A DNA stretch of 64,000 bases from Aphrophora alni (GCA_963513935.1 OY740769.1:101349762-101413761); one strand, 5' to 3'. Shown: positions 1 through 12,721, numbered from the stretch's first letter. The notes: a model not told the origin generated them from the sequence alone. Translations and numbers: made by a program.

Positions 1-1
1 G

Positions 2-3000
2 AAAAATGCAAATTTTAATAATGATGAAGTGCTGTTAAAAGCGTGGGATAAAGGTAACCAATTAATTAATAAAGATGAAGGGCTGAAAGGAGCGGAGAAT
101 AAAGGAAATAAAAATGTGCCAAAGGCAATAATCGACGAAAATAATAAAATAATAAAATACGACGAAAATTTGCAAAATAACTCTGAAAACGATTCGGAAC
201 TTACACAAGACAGATTCGACGCCAGAGACGGGAGTGATTGGAGAGCTAGGATACAAATGGCGGATCCGGAGAGACAAAATGGACGAAATTTAAGGTATCG
301 ACAGAAGAAAGTTAAATTCAAAAATTCTACGAAGTATAAAATAAAAGGAGGACGGCCCAAGGTGAAATATAAAAGGAAAGAAGAGTTTCAAGTAAAAGAA
401 ATAATGTTTGAAGAAAATGGCAAAATTTTAGGTTTAGGAAATAGTGTTTTAACAATCGATCAAGAAGAAAAAATAAAAGTTTTGGTGGAAAAATATAATA
501 CTGTGTTTAGCGAAATTCCAGGAAAATCTAATAAATATGTTCATGAACTAAAAATCACGGATAATAAAACTTATGTTAATAGAAATTACCCCATTCCAAT
601 AAATTATAGGAAACAAGTACAGGAGGAAATAGATAAAATGCTAAAGTATAAAGTTATAGAGAGATCCCGAACACCGTATATTAATCCGATGGTGGTAGTG
701 TTAAAGCCGAATAAAACCGTTAGGCTATGTATGGATGCTAGAAGACTGAATCAGATAATACAGCCGGATTATGAAAGTGTGCCGCCTATAGAAGAAATTC
801 TAAGGAAGGGTCGTAACAAGAAATTCATAACTAAGTTCGATCTAACATCTAGTTTCTGGCAAGTCCCACTATCGGAGGAGTCTAAAAAATACACGGGATT
901 TTTATATAACAATAAAGTGTATAACTATACAGTGATACCGTTTGGACTTCAAAATTCTTTGGCAGCACTAATAAGGACAATAGACCTAACATTAGGTACT
1001 GAAGTCGACGACTACACGTTGGGCTATGTCGACGACTTGTTATGCATGTCTGAGACTTTTGAAGAACACCTGGAACATTTAAAAACGATTTTTGAAAAAT
1101 TTAAAGAAGGAAATCTAACAATAAATCCCACCAAAACTTATTTTTGTCAAAAGGAGGTAAAATTTTTAGGATATGTAATTTCGCAACAAGGTATAAGTAC
1201 GGATCCGGAAAAATTGCAAGCTATCAGTGATTTTCCGAGACCGACTAATAAGAAAAAACTGCAATCGTTCTTAGGGTTTGTGAATTACTATTCTAGGTTT
1301 ACTTCAAGATATTCCCATGAAATTAAACCATTGTTAAAATTATTAAGAAAAAATGAACCATTTAAGTGGGACCATGTAATGCAAAACGCTTTTGAGAAAA
1401 CTAAATCATTATTTAAGAAATCTGTAACAATCATGCATCCTGTGGAAGGCAAGGAAACGTTTTTGCAAACCGACGCGAGTGATGGTGCAATTGCCAGCCA
1501 GTTGTACCAGAAAAATGAGTTGGGCGAGTTACAAGTTATAGGATTTGTGAGCAGAACTTTAAAGAAAGCGGAGTTAGCTTATACCATCTGTGAGAAGGAG
1601 TTGTTAGCCATAGTTCATGGTCTGGAGAAGTTTAGGCCATTGATTGTAGGGGCACCACTGACGGTGATAACTGATAACAAAGCTTTAAAGTTCCTAAGAA
1701 GCTGCAAATTAACTACAGCTCGTCTAACTCGATGGATACTGGCAATCCAAGAGTATGATGCCAAAATTGAACACTGTGCCGGAAAAATAAACGTTCCTTG
1801 TGACATCATAAGCAGGATGTATGACGGTCAAAACGAAAATTGTCCAAGTGGAAATAAAATTAGGTTAAAATTAAGTCAGTCAAAATTAGTCACAACAAGA
1901 AAATTTCAGGATATAATGCAAAATTTTAGAAATAATCAATTACAGGAATTAACAATGAAAGGAATAAACTTGCAGGAGAGAGATAATTTTAGAATAATTA
2001 ATGATATTGTATATCAGGAGATTAATAATAAATGGAAAATAATTATCCCCGAAATAAACAAAAATGAGTTCATAAGCGAAGTTCACCGAATATATGGCCA
2101 TTTAGGAAGGAACAAATTGTTAGCGATGATAAATAAATGTTTTTATATAAAAAATGCTGGGTATAGAATATTACAGGTAATCAAAAAATGTAGAATTTGC
2201 CAATATGCGAAAAAAACGAATAAATATTTGCAAGGAATGTCTAAGGCTATTGTTCCTAGGGACATCAACGAGATGATAGCCATAGACTACTTAGGTCCAT
2301 TGCCAAAAGGACTTGGAAATATACAACATATTTTAGTTATAATAGATACCTTTTCAAAATTTATAAAACTATATCCAGTAAGAAATCCAACCACAAATAA
2401 CAGTATCAAACATATGATAGATTATATGAACAATTTTGGGAAACCGCAGAAGATTTTAACTGATTTCGGAGCAGCATTCACATCTAGAAATTGGAAGAAG
2501 TGGATTGCTGAACAAAAAGTAGAACATGTGTTAATCCCGGTAAGACACCCTCAGGTAAATTTGGCAGAAAGAGTCAACAAAGAAGTGGGGAGATTATTAC
2601 GCACTTATTGTCACGATACTCAAACCACTTGGCGGAAGCAATTACCTTTTATAGAAGAATTAATCAACAACACACCAAATGAAACTACCGGGTATGCACC
2701 AGTACAAATACAGTTGAATAGGGATCCAAATTATGTATGGGAGTCATATTTCCCACGAGACAAAGAGCTACGACAGAGTGAAACTTGGGCAGAAAAGAAG
2801 CAGAAATGTCTTCAAAGGATGACGCAAATCGGCACCAGGCGAGCGGAGAGAATTAACCAAAGAATACGAGAAACAAAATTTCAGGTAGGAGATCGTGTTC
2901 TCGTATTGAATGCAAATAGAGCGAATTTGGATAAAAGCGAGACCGAAAAATTAATGCTCGTATATGGTGGACCATATGTCGTGAGCAAAGTCATGGGGAG

Positions 3001-3085
3001 AAAAACATATGAAGTAATAAATATCGACACTCAAAAAGTTAAAGGTCGTTATGACATCAAAGATTTGAAGAAATTTCATGAATAA
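2..3085 (+). CDS. Ty3/gypsy-type retrotransposon pol polyprotein, 5' end outside window
   Basis: The frame is open from base 2 to the stop at 3083-3085, so the ORF continues left of the window. Counting from base 29, reverse transcriptase covers about residues 180-370 with YVDD at 333-336. RNase H follows, with its first Asp at about 482 in TDAS. Integrase has an HHCC zinc module from His686 and a D753/D812/E847 triad, and a GPY/F-like module (GGPY) lies at 980-983. No chromodomain or envelope ORF follows. Two oddities stand out. The RT strand after FGL reads QNSLAALIR, where family members normally have a conserved Phe-Gln pair. D812 and E847 are separated by 34 residues, not the canonical 35, because the usual N-G step before the Glu is one residue short. 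The protein would reverse-transcribe and integrate the element's own RNA in cytoplasmic particles and the nucleus. The long frame argues for recent selection, but activity is unproven. Confidence 0.9.
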   Translation, partial: KNANFNNDEVLLKAWDKGNQLINKDEGLKGAENKGNKNVPKAIIDENNKIIKYDENLQNNSENDSELTQDRFDARDGSDWRARIQMADPERQNGRNLRYRQKKVKFKNSTKYKIKGGRPKVKYKRKEEFQVKEIMFEENGKILGLGNSVLTIDQEEKIKVLVEKYNTVFSEIPGKSNKYVHELKITDNKTYVNRNYPIPINYRKQVQEEIDKMLKYKVIERSRTPYINPMVVVLKPNKTVRLCMDARRLNQIIQPDYESVPPIEEILRKGRNKKFITKFDLTSSFWQVPLSEESKKYTGFLYNNKVYNYTVIPFGLQNSLAALIRTIDLTLGTEVDDYTLGYVDDLLCMSETFEEHLEHLKTIFEKFKEGNLTINPTKTYFCQKEVKFLGYVISQQGISTDPEKLQAISDFPRPTNKKKLQSFLGFVNYYSRFTSRYSHEIKPLLKLLRKNEPFKWDHVMQNAFEKTKSLFKKSVTIMHPVEGKETFLQTDASDGAIASQLYQKNELGELQVIGFVSRTLKKAELAYTICEKELLAIVHGLEKFRPLIVGAPLTVITDNKALKFLRSCKLTTARLTRWILAIQEYDAKIEHCAGKINVPCDIISRMYDGQNENCPSGNKIRLKLSQSKLVTTRKFQDIMQNFRNNQLQELTMKGINLQERDNFRIINDIVYQEINNKWKIIIPEINKNEFISEVHRIYGHLGRNKLLAMINKCFYIKNAGYRILQVIKKCRICQYAKKTNKYLQGMSKAIVPRDINEMIAIDYLGPLPKGLGNIQHILVIIDTFSKFIKLYPVRNPTTNNSIKHMIDYMNNFGKPQKILTDFGAAFTSRNWKKWIAEQKVEHVLIPVRHPQVNLAERVNKEVGRLLRTYCHDTQTTWRKQLPFIEELINNTPNETTGYAPVQIQLNRDPNYVWESYFPRDKELRQSETWAEKKQKCLQRMTQIGTRRAERINQRIRETKFQVGDRVLVLNANRANLDKSETEKLMLVYGGPYVVSKVMGRKTYEVINIDTQKVKGRYDIKDLKKFHE

Positions 3086-3702
3086 ATTGTATAAATTGTA
3101 ATGTTTAAAAGTTGTAATATGTAAAGTGTAGAAGCGAGTGAGGTAAAAGGGAAATAACGGACTGTCAGCTGATTTAAAAGAATGTAACCTAGGTCAGTGA
3201 ATAACAGGATAAAGCTTCAATAAATTCCTAAGTGTACAAGGTCAGGAGCCTAGCGGTAACACGCATCTGCAAGCCGCACCTGAATAAACAAAGTATAGAC
3301 GAGGAGATGAAGGGGAGAACCGGACGTCGATTAACCAATATTGACAGACTGCGTGTTCAACAAATTAGCTGAGGGGGAATGGAATGAATGAAAGTATAAA
3401 TGTGTACTGTTTTGTTTTTTATTAGAGGGAAATTTCCGATAGATTAAATAATTTTTCTTTTAACTGCAAATAGGATAGTAGCCGTTGTAGTTACCAAGTA
3501 CTTTATATATAGGTAGGCATAGTTTTAAATTCAACCAAAGCAGATAAATATAATCATATAAGACGAATTATTCCTTATATAAATGTAATATGTTTTGTGT
3601 GTGATAATGTGTTTATTTACAGCAAGGACGTTTAGATGAAACGGCTGTAATGGACTAAAAGAACGGTTAAGCAAATTTGTATGTATACCATAATAAATAA
3701 CA

Positions 3703-3800
3703 TGTGTTTTGAATATATAAATATTATACTATCATGAATAAAATGTGTTTTGAATATATAAATATTATACTATAATGAATAAAATGTGTTTTGAGTATAT
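3703..3800 (+). repeat. 41-bp tandem repeat, about 2.4 copies
   Basis: Units start at 3703, 3744 and 3785 with TGTGTTTTGA. The first two are nearly identical over 41 bases and the third diverges after about 15 bases. The repeat lies in the 3' non-coding part of the gypsy element. Confidence 0.8.
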
Positions 3801-4023
3801 CAAAATATGAAATGATGGAGGAGATGGTTTTTAGATATAAATAAATGTGTTTATATAAGTTGTTAGGTTAATATGTCAAACTTTATGTTGATGATTAATA
3901 GAGATGATAAATAAATAGTTAATATGAAATGTGATATGTCGAAAAAGGGGTTTAATACTAAAATTTTAGATTTTTAAAAAATGAAAAATAGGAATTTTTC
4001 ATTTTAACCGAAAATTTTAGTTC

Positions 4024-4033
4024 AAAGGGGGGA
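4024..4033 (+). promoter_or_regulatory. Candidate polypurine tract of the gypsy element
   Basis: The run AAAGGGGGGA stands directly before the point where homology to the inverted LTR copy at 23.77-28.02 kb begins. That is the expected place for the plus-strand primer of an LTR retroelement. Similar G-runs occur inside the LTR (4497, 4739), so the assignment rests on position. Confidence 0.5.
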
Positions 4034-4035
4034 TT

Positions 4036-6640
4036 TTGCGACGGTTTGGAAAAAGCCAAACGTCTCAAGTCCATTTAAAACAAGTTAAATTGCCGCGCTA
4101 AACCTTGTAGAGTGGGGACGAGGTGGGGCGATGACGTCACGCCAGTTCGAGAGCAAACTTGCTTGTTCGGACGTGAAAAGTCAAACTGCCTTAGTTCCTA
4201 TTTTATTAAGAAACTAAATTATTAATATAAATAAATATTCAGTAGAGTCAACCGACCAATAATATCAACAAATAAATTTAAAATCACATAAAACAAAAAA
4301 GTTATTCAAGTTTTTAGAAGGGCTCAAAAACCTAAAATTTGGAAGAAGAATAAATTCAAAATTCAAAAATCGTAGAGTCATAACCAAGTGGGGAAGTAAC
4401 AATAATCACAAATAAAAAATATGAATTAATAATAATTAACAGGTGAGAATGGACTTAGAAAGTCATTCTTGGGGAGTTTTTTGGAATTTTTGAGTTGAAG
4501 GGGGGATCATTTAAAAAATAATAATAAGTACTATTGTAGAGACCACAATAGGGCACAATAATAGGTACTTAGAATCAAATTTGAAGATAAAATAAGGGAG
4601 ATATAATAATTACAAAACGTAAAACTTCAAAGCCCAAAAGCGGGTAAAATAAACGTTAAAGGGGTAAAGTAACATGATAATTATATGTATTTAGTATGTA
4701 AAATGGTAACACACCAAAGCAGAAGTAATAATATATAATGGGGGGGTTTTTATGAACATAAACTCATACGACACAAACTTAAGGACTTCAAAGGCGAATA
4801 ACTCGACAACCAAACGAGTTATGGGAAAAGTACAAACATAGTTTTTCGTCGTAGTAGAAGAGGAACAAGATTTCGTCAAAAGAATTTTGAGAAAGGACTT
4901 ATCTCAAAATTTGAAAAGAGGAAAAATCAGACTTCGGGAAAAGGGCGATAACTCGCGAACGAAGCGTAGTAGAGCGATGAATCAAGTTCCACAAGACCCA
5001 CAAGATGGAAAGGAAGAAGAATCCGAAAGGAACTTTAAAATCGGTTCGAGCGTTCGAAAGTTATAGCGAGTTGAACGAAAAAACGTCAAAAGTAGAGATT
5101 TTCATGCAAAAACATGAAAAGTTGCGCGCGCATCCTCAAGCAGAGTCTAAAGTCAGAATCATCATGTTGCCAACATGGATCAAAGATAACGTTAAAGAAA
5201 AAATACTATAAATTATTAATTAAAAGGTGTTTTAATTAATAATTAAGGAAGAAAACTATTCATTAGTCAAAAAATAGGACTAATAAAACATATAGTGTAA
5301 ATATTTCAGACCAAAAGGGCCTGAAAACACATAATATATGGAAAATACCTTTTTCCCAAAAAGGGAGGAAAATTGGCTCCAGAAAAGTGGATTAATTCCC
5401 ACTGACAGGGAGACCGAGATTTAACCGTCGAAAGACGATTACTTTTGATTTGGAATCGACGCTTAAAGGACGTTTCTTCTGCAACCGACTCTGAGCTGAG
5501 AGGAAGATTCAACTGTCGCTCTACTAATTGGACTTAGAATAATTTCAACTTTAATCGATCTTCAAGGCGACTTAGAAGAATTCGAGACCAGCATTCAACT
5601 ACATAGCAGCTTACAGACTCTGGATAGAAAACATCACATCACTATCATCCTAATAATACAACAAATTCCAAATCCAACTAGAACTTCTATTAAAGTGTGA
5701 AGGTATCTTATATTTAAGGAATAATTCGCAAATATTAACTTCTTTTCAAATATAACGTCATTAGGGGAATTGTTACAAATTAAATTCATTTTAAACCTCT
5801 GCTTTGGTGTTGATAATAATTAATAATTTAAATACGACTTTTTCAGTACAGGAAAAACTGTTTGTGGTTCTGTCTGGAAAGTCAAGCGCTTTTATTTTTG
5901 TTTAATATATAGATAATATTACATTAATTAATGTTGTTAAATAAATAAATAGTTGTGTTATTGTTCAATTAAATTGTTTGGTGTGATTAAAAAAGTTTTG
6001 AATATAAAATTTTCTGTGCAAAAGAGAAAATAATATACAAATAATTCATTTCTAAATTTTGTTGTGTTTTTAATATATATCCATTCTGTGTATGCTATTA
6101 ACTTTGTTTTAACATAAATTTTATATATGTGCTCTGGTAATATAATTTGAAAATTTTAAAAGTTATCATCAGAACTTAAGAGCCGATTTCTCCCAAAAGG
6201 CACGACCTTGGAGAGAGAGAGAGTTAATCTTAAAAGATCTAAATAATCGAGCATTGAGATAAAATTCAGGGAATTTTGCGTTAATTAAAATTTGGTAAGT
6301 TTATGAGGACAAGCTCATACTTATTAGAGCCAAGAGTTGCAAAATCTTTGATTTAAAAAAGTAAAAGTGAGCACTTTGGCCTTGCCCGCGCTTGCTCTGA
6401 AAAGAAAGGTGGTTCGCCCAGTCGGTGGTGATCGTACAGCGAGTTTAAGAGTTCGTGATAATAGTGTTCCAAAAAAGGGAACAAGAATCTTAAATTCGTG
6501 AAGTCAGAAAGAGGCGCAGCGTGGCTAGTGGCGTTCCAACGTGGGGCAAGAAGAACCCTACTCGAACTCACTAAACCGCAAAGAGGAGCGTAGCGTGGCA
6601 ATACGTCCAGTATCGACAGCAGCACATTCATTCCGGACCT
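4036..6640 (+). mobile_element. Long 3' LTR (about 2.6 kb) of the left-edge gypsy element
   Basis: The segment from TTGCGACGG at 4036 to roughly 6620-6640 has a reverse-complement relative at 23.77-28.02 kb. Shared landmarks are a TGACGTCACG block near 4130, TAATATCAACAAATAAAT near 4255, GGCTCAAAAACC near 4322, a TAATGGGGGGG run near 4738, and GTGCTCTGGTA near 6129. The right boundary is uncertain because the copies drift and short internal repeats appear after 6480. LTRs of 2 kb or more are unusual for Ty3/gypsy elements. ORFs in this segment are short and not conserved, so I treat it as non-coding. The 5' LTR is outside the window, so LTR status is inferred from the second copy and the adjoining polypurine tract. 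Confidence 0.65.
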
Positions 6641-6780
6641 AAGTCACTGGTGCGTCATTACGCTTAACCTCACTTTGCATGGCTCTACACTGTTTTTCAT
6701 TTCCGCTCTTTTAAACTTACTGAAGATAAGGCATTTATTACAGCGTCAATATAGATATATTATTTATTTCTTATAATATA

Positions 6781-7176
6781 GAGAGCTGATAGAAAGGGGA
6801 CCTAACCTAAGACTATATGTAAATGTGAAGATCCATCTAAGGTCCCTCAGGATTACCAGGCCCATAATTGTTATTGAGCCTCTGAGAGGGGGGGACTACA
6901 CGGATAATGGTGTAGATCCAGTTAGAGGGTACCTCAGAATTGCCACACGCTTACTTAAGTAAGCTATTAAAGCTATATGAGGGGACACTATCATGGTACT
7001 AATCAACTGATCAAAGTAGTGTTCAGAAATCCCAAACTACAGTGTCTATATTTAAAAACCCTCCAAAGCTGACATATAATAAGTACGGACTTGGCAATCT
7101 TAAGGGAACCTAGCTAGATCTACACATTTTTTTCATATTATCTTAGGTTAGATCCCTCTCTATCATCAGATCTCTC
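6781..7176. mobile_element. MITE-like element with about 40-bp imperfect TIRs
   Basis: The left end GAGAGCTGATAGAAAGGGGA followed by CCTAACCTAAGACTATATG is matched on the opposite strand by GAGAGATCTGATGATAGAGA followed by GGGATCTAACCTAAGATAATATG. The element is about 400 bp with no coding content. No clear target-site duplication was found, so the superfamily is open. Confidence 0.5.
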
Positions 7177-7557
7177 TTGACCAGCTTCTTGTTGCCGTTT
7201 CTGTTGCTATTAGAGTATTTTCGAGCAATTTCTATTATTCTAGGGGGTGTTTATTTTTAGCTCTTTTCTCTTTTATAAATAACAAGGGAAAAATCTACAT
7301 TAAAATTATCTTTTAAATGTTCTAAAATATCTCTTTTAAAATATATAGAGGAGAAATTAATATCTAAGAATTATCAGAGCCATCAATGTAACAAAGTTTA
7401 GCTCATTGTTAATTATTTGAAGAATTCTTTTCCACTTATTATTATCCATTTGTGGCCCAGCCAAGGAGCCCACCAAATAAAAACTATAATAAGTATAAAT
7501 TTGGATGTAATGGGAAGGGATTCTAAATAATAAAATATGAATTGGCACTTGCGATTT

Positions 7558-7977
7558 TGTTGAGCAGTGCAATATCACGTAGAAAGGAGGGACAGACGAG
7601 GAGTGGAGGGCTTGAACCAGCTAGCCAGGAGAGAGTCTGTTCCGAGAGCCACGAGAAGGAAGTTGAACGGCAGACCGCTACGGGACGTGGTCAGTCCATT
7701 TTCGGCCACGTGCTATATAATTAATCGGTATGCTTTTCGGCAACTATTAAGGCTTTATTTAGCTGTTATGTCTTTTTTATAAATTATAATTATTTCTGTA
7801 ATCTTCTAATTCGGCGCTAAAATAAAAGAGAACATTTAATTTAACTTGCGTTGTGTGCGTTCATTAGCGTCCTAACCCGACTCCTTGGCCCATCCTGACA
7901 AGATTCGGCTAAAGTGTACGCGGTCTCCAGCCACCCGGAGCTTCCAGCTGGTCAAAAGAAGTGTAGACGGTCACACA
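7558..7977 (+). mobile_element. Possible solo LTR
   Basis: The segment starts TGTTGAGCAGTG and ends GGTCACACA. It carries a TATATAA box near 7713 and an AATAAA signal near 7821, in the order expected for U3, R and U5. It is more GC-rich than its surroundings. The sequence ACTTG occurs just outside both ends but not exactly at them, so the duplication is not convincing. No second copy is in the window. Confidence 0.35.
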
Positions 7978-8867
7978 TTACTTGTTATTACTCAGTTAAA
8001 TCTGATGTGATGTTTATTGTTAGTCAAAAGTAATTTATAGTGATGCTATAGTTATTTGGTATAAAACTACAAGACAAAATTATTAAAATAAATTATTGTA
8101 CAGTTTGACAATCCAAAAGAATATTTTTTTAAATGATCAGAGAAACCTATGGAAAAATTATCTATAAAAACATGTGAACTAATAATTTATTGCTTTATCA
8201 TATGTGTGTAATATATTTCAGATATTTTTACTTAGATTCTTTTCTTCTTTTTCCTGGTGACTTTTTATTTACAGTATTCTTTAAAGGAAAAATTTTAAAT
8301 TGATTCTATGGACTATCATCAATATTTATGTTTTGTAACTAAAATACAAATTTTAATATTAATATTAAGAATACTGGTGAGCCGCCAACTTCAAATGTTT
8401 AAATTATCATGAAATCAGCCGATTGATTGTCAATCACTTTATTTCCAATCCTTATAGATAGAATAAAGGCACAGTAGAAAAGTGCTGAATATTCAGAGTA
8501 GACGTGAGTGAGATATTTATTTTACAGTTTGTTAATTTCTTTCTTCCGTGTGTTGTATAAATAAATTTTTACTTTTGCTATTCCTTCCTTTAATTTTGAC
8601 AGTTAATAATGAACCAGGGCATTTAAAATACAACTAAAAAATGAATTATAAGTTGTAGAAGTAAAATGAGTAAAATTTATTGTTTTACGTTATTTTACAT
8701 TTTACGTTATTTATTGTTTAATCAGGTACGATAAACTGGTCTGACAGTTTATAGTTTATATCTTATTTTTCTCGTTTTTTATTTTAATAAATATTAAATG
8801 GAATTTTAATTTTTCTTTTTAATGTTGAATAACAGGATTGATAGATATATCATTGCGTGTTTTGTAG
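7978..8867. other. Non-coding DNA upstream of the first recognised HLCS exon
   Basis: AT-rich sequence with no recognisable exon or repeat boundary. It ends in the 3' splice site TTTTGTAG before base 8868. It is presumably intron, because the following exon opens in mid-codon. Confidence 0.5.
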
Positions 8868-9030
8868 CTACACTGCAAGTGGGATCCCAGAATCTATTGA
8901 AGTGATGGATAAAGATAATAAACCACACATATTAACTGTTAGAGTATTAGGAGTAGAAGAAACATGGCAGACACCTAGTCTGATTGTTGCTCAGGCACCT
9001 TCATCTGGAGGCAAAGTGGTGTTTTCGCAG
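8868..9030 (+). CDS. HLCS: HLCS exon (first in window)
   Basis: The exon follows TTTTGTAG and ends before GTATAG. One leading base completes a codon from an upstream exon, then 54 codons follow (YTASGIPESIEV to GGKVVFSQ). It corresponds to the N-terminal, non-catalytic part of animal HLCS. No start codon belongs here, so the gene begins further upstream. Confidence 0.88.
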
Positions 9031-12000
9031 GTATAGTCATTATTTTAAACGTTTATATTTTGTACTGATATATTTTGAACAAAGTAATAATTGATAATTG
9101 GTGGACACTTATTTGTTCTGTATATTGAATTATCAAAGTGGATATTCATTTAGTTTTATCAGACATCAGCAATATAAACCTTGATTCAACTTGTGAGCCA
9201 TTCAAAGGGGACCAATCTGCAATTGTACGACTATCACTAATCTATTGAACTATTTAATTGGATGCTAAATGTCATAGAGTCATTGTGTACACTTTGTGAC
9301 CATCACATTTACAATCAGAGCGTATCTGTTTGCTTAAAACTTAAACATTCATTCCCAAAAATTATTCAAATGATAATGAAGGTTTTCGTAGATGATTCAA
9401 TGACTAAAACCCGGATAAAATTTATGTACAGGTGTTTCATATATACCTAGAAATCGGTTATCAATACACATTCTGAAATACCTTCAACAAATAGACCACC
9501 TGAGGTGTTCAATAAGTATAAACTCAACCTATGAAAATTTGCGACTGTTGATGCGAGAATTAAGACATTTTTCTTTAGTTAAAGATGAAAAACCTTCCAG
9601 TCATCATTGCCTTGTAAAAAAGAGGAAGAAATGAACATTAAATTAAGACTATTAGAGCCCTCTTATACTTTAAAATATCCAGGGTCGAAGGAGAACAGAG
9701 TTTCTCAAGGGAAGGCTGATTGAAAAAATTAAAAAGTGTGATTTAAACAAATACAAAACTACAAAAGGTGCAAATCTTGGTATCGCCATGCCCGTGTGGC
9801 ATATTCCTAAAATTCATGTGACTGGGAGATAGGTGATTCGATTTTCTCGTTGCTTGGCTCTATCTTTGATCCCTCATGGCTATCATGCCACGCTAATAAA
9901 ATAGACAATTAGGAGAATCAATCCCGAAATGTACATCATTTTAAGTTTAAAACTTTGTGCTTAAAATATTTTTACTATCTCATTCACACATAGAATACAT
10001 CACAATCAATCTGTTTAATATAAAGTAAAATCTGTAATTTACTATTGATTTATTCAATCTAACATTTATTTGTAGTTTTAATTATAGTTGTTCAAAATAT
10101 TTTGTTATAATGGAAGGATAGTGTATAATAGGAATAAATACATTGACATACTTTTATTTTACAGGTACATTTAGAGGCAGACCCAATGCAGTATGAAAAT
10201 GATGAAGATAAAATGCAAACATTAAAAAAAAGTAATCCAGTTAGATTAGAAATTCTGACAGATATTTTATCTTCACATCTTGGTCTTCATTGCAGTCCTA
10301 AGATTCAAGATTTTAAGTATACGACAGCATATTTTCTAGGCACACACGAGGTTAGAATATTCTATATGTATTCAAGTTATCTTTAATTTAGTTTGAAATT
10401 GTTACAAATCTGTTAAATTAAATCTGTATATTTTTTATAAGCTGTGATTTTAAATTATTGATAGAAGTTTTGCTCTATTTTAAACTATTTTCACTTAAAA
10501 AAAATTTTTTTAACTAGTATTCAATGACATCTTTCATCAAAGGTAAAAAATATATAATTTGAAATTCATTTCACAATATGGTTACATACAATTCCCCTAA
10601 TTTTAAATTCATTTCCTTCACTTGGCATTTTTACCTATAAGAACGTTATATTCATGTTTAATAACCTTCAGAACAAGACTGCAATGTTTTTCTCATGATT
10701 ATATACAGAGTATCCAACAAATAGAGTGCCAAATTTTGGGGTGTGATTAAAAACATTAAAATATAGAAAAAGGTTACTACACTTTTGAGCACACTGTAGC
10801 AAACTTAAAGATTAAAATCAAACACCCAATACCACAATTCAATACCTTAAGGAAATAAATATTATTTTATTAAATTGTGGTATTGGGCATTTGATTTTAA
10901 TCTATAGAAAAAGTTTGCTATAAATATATCTCTGAAATGCTTCGTTTTCTGTCTATTCCTCTGTATTTTTTCAAACATAAGATATAACTTCAGAACATGT
11001 GCCACCAAATCCTATAATATTTCAGCAAAACATTTCAAAATAGTGTTTATTTAAAATTTTGAATGCTAAATGTCTTGAAAACCGTTGATTTTACAAAATA
11101 TTTACAAGATTTAACCCGTTTAATGCTGAACAGGATGATATCTTTATTTTTGTAATTCACATAAGAATTTACAATAGAGAATGTGATCATTTGCAAGTAT
11201 AATTTACTATTGTTGATTAATATTTAAAATAAATTCATTACTTGCAGAAATAACAAGCTTTAAAAAAACAGATTATTTGTTAAAAGTTACAATTTTTAAT
11301 TACAGTGTAATCAATTTACAATGTTACAAATGTTACGATTTAATAAATTATTATCTCAGCTATCCTTCCACATACAATACAAATACAGATATATAGCTTG
11401 TAGAGAATTAAAGGGCTAACTATTTTGTAATTTAGTTGTGAAATCAACAGTTTGCAATATATTTAGCACAAACATTTTTAATAAACGCCATTTTGAAAAG
11501 GTTAAGTGAAATATTTTAAGAATAAGTGTAACATTCTGCAAAAAATTGTTTGTTTAAAAAAAAAACTAGACGATAATCTTCTTACACATGCTTTTTGGCT
11601 CTTAACGTTCTACCTTTAAGAAACATGTACGAGAATATATAAAGTATTAAAAATATTTTATTTGAGAAGTGAAAACTTATGTATAGATAACAATTTTTTT
11701 AAAAAAAGGTTTAGGAGTAAAAACAGTTATGAAGTTCTTAAACCTAACAAAACTTTTTTTTTTAAAACATTAAAATTTTAGCTAAGAGTATTTTAAACAA
11801 ATTACCTGAAGGAATTAATTGTTTGAACACCGTAAATATATTTCTTAAAGGTGTCAGAGATTGGTTGCTAATTTACAAGAATGTGGAAGATTTATTGTAC
11901 ATCCAATGTTAATAGTAGAGTATTTCAAGGAATGCTACAATATAATTGTAAATTTTGTAATAGTCATGTATTTATTTTTGCAATGCTCTCTTGTTGTTTT

Positions 12001-12721
12001 ATGTATTTAATAAGTCTTTATTTCTATTCCGTTTTTTATAAATACTCCCTGAAACTGATAAAAAATTATTCCATTTTCAAATTTTGTTATTATATTTGTT
12101 CATGTTTGGTTTATATGTACGCCTACAGGTATATTTGTACAGTAGAACCCCTCTTAACCGGTCTAGTTGGGACTGACACCCGGACAGTTGTCCGTTTCGC
12201 CGGTTAATCCGAGGTTACCGTTAAACTCGTCACAAAGCTTTTTTACAGATTCCTCTCTGTCAAGTCTTTTTAACACATTTAACCGCGTCTCAAACGAAAC
12301 CAACACACGCTTCTGTTTTCGTAACTCGCTCATTTTTATTTACTGTATATACTGTACGTAGAACATAACCAGTCAAAGACAAGAAGAAAACTGAAAAGAA
12401 ATGTTATATTTTCCATAATGTATATTAAATTGATTCGTGGAAAAAAAGCTGCCCATTAAACTTTTTGCCGGCGTGGTGTTTTTACGCCGCCGACAATGGG
12501 ATACCGCTATCGCAAAGTCGTTTGACTAGCCGCCGCTTTGGTGTTTCAAGTACAATTTATTTTCAGAAACTCTCATCGAACCAGTACACTACAAAATAGG
12601 CCGGTTAACAGAGGTTCTACTGTATTTATATTTGTAGTTGTATATGTGTGGGTATATAATGAGTGAATAGTGCACACTGCTCTCTCAAGGTACTTATTCA
12701 GTATGATTTTTATAGTGATAA

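Larger units (their letters stand above)
3086..4035 (+). other. 3' untranslated internal region of the gypsy element
   Basis: This AT-rich stretch lies between the pol stop and the start of the long terminal repeat. I see no ORF or env-like coding in it. It contains a 41-bp tandem repeat and ends in a purine run that fits a polypurine tract. Confidence 0.6.

Noticed and set aside
6353..6631. 92-residue minus-strand ORF in the long LTR
   Set aside because: The related LTR at 23.8 kb does not preserve the frame, so it is not coding.
8380..8520. HLCS promoter or first exon
   Set aside because: The exon at 8868 opens in mid-codon and corresponds to the interior of the protein; no start or splice donor fits in this segment.
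12170..12205. Additional hammerhead motif (GGCGAAACGG, minus strand)
   Set aside because: It is part of the Tigger terminal region; no stem I or core arrangement could be placed.
11881..12361. Overlapping 108- and 64-residue plus-strand ORFs
   Set aside because: Both run into the Tigger MITE; their composition is AT-driven and the second is antisense to the transposase fragment.
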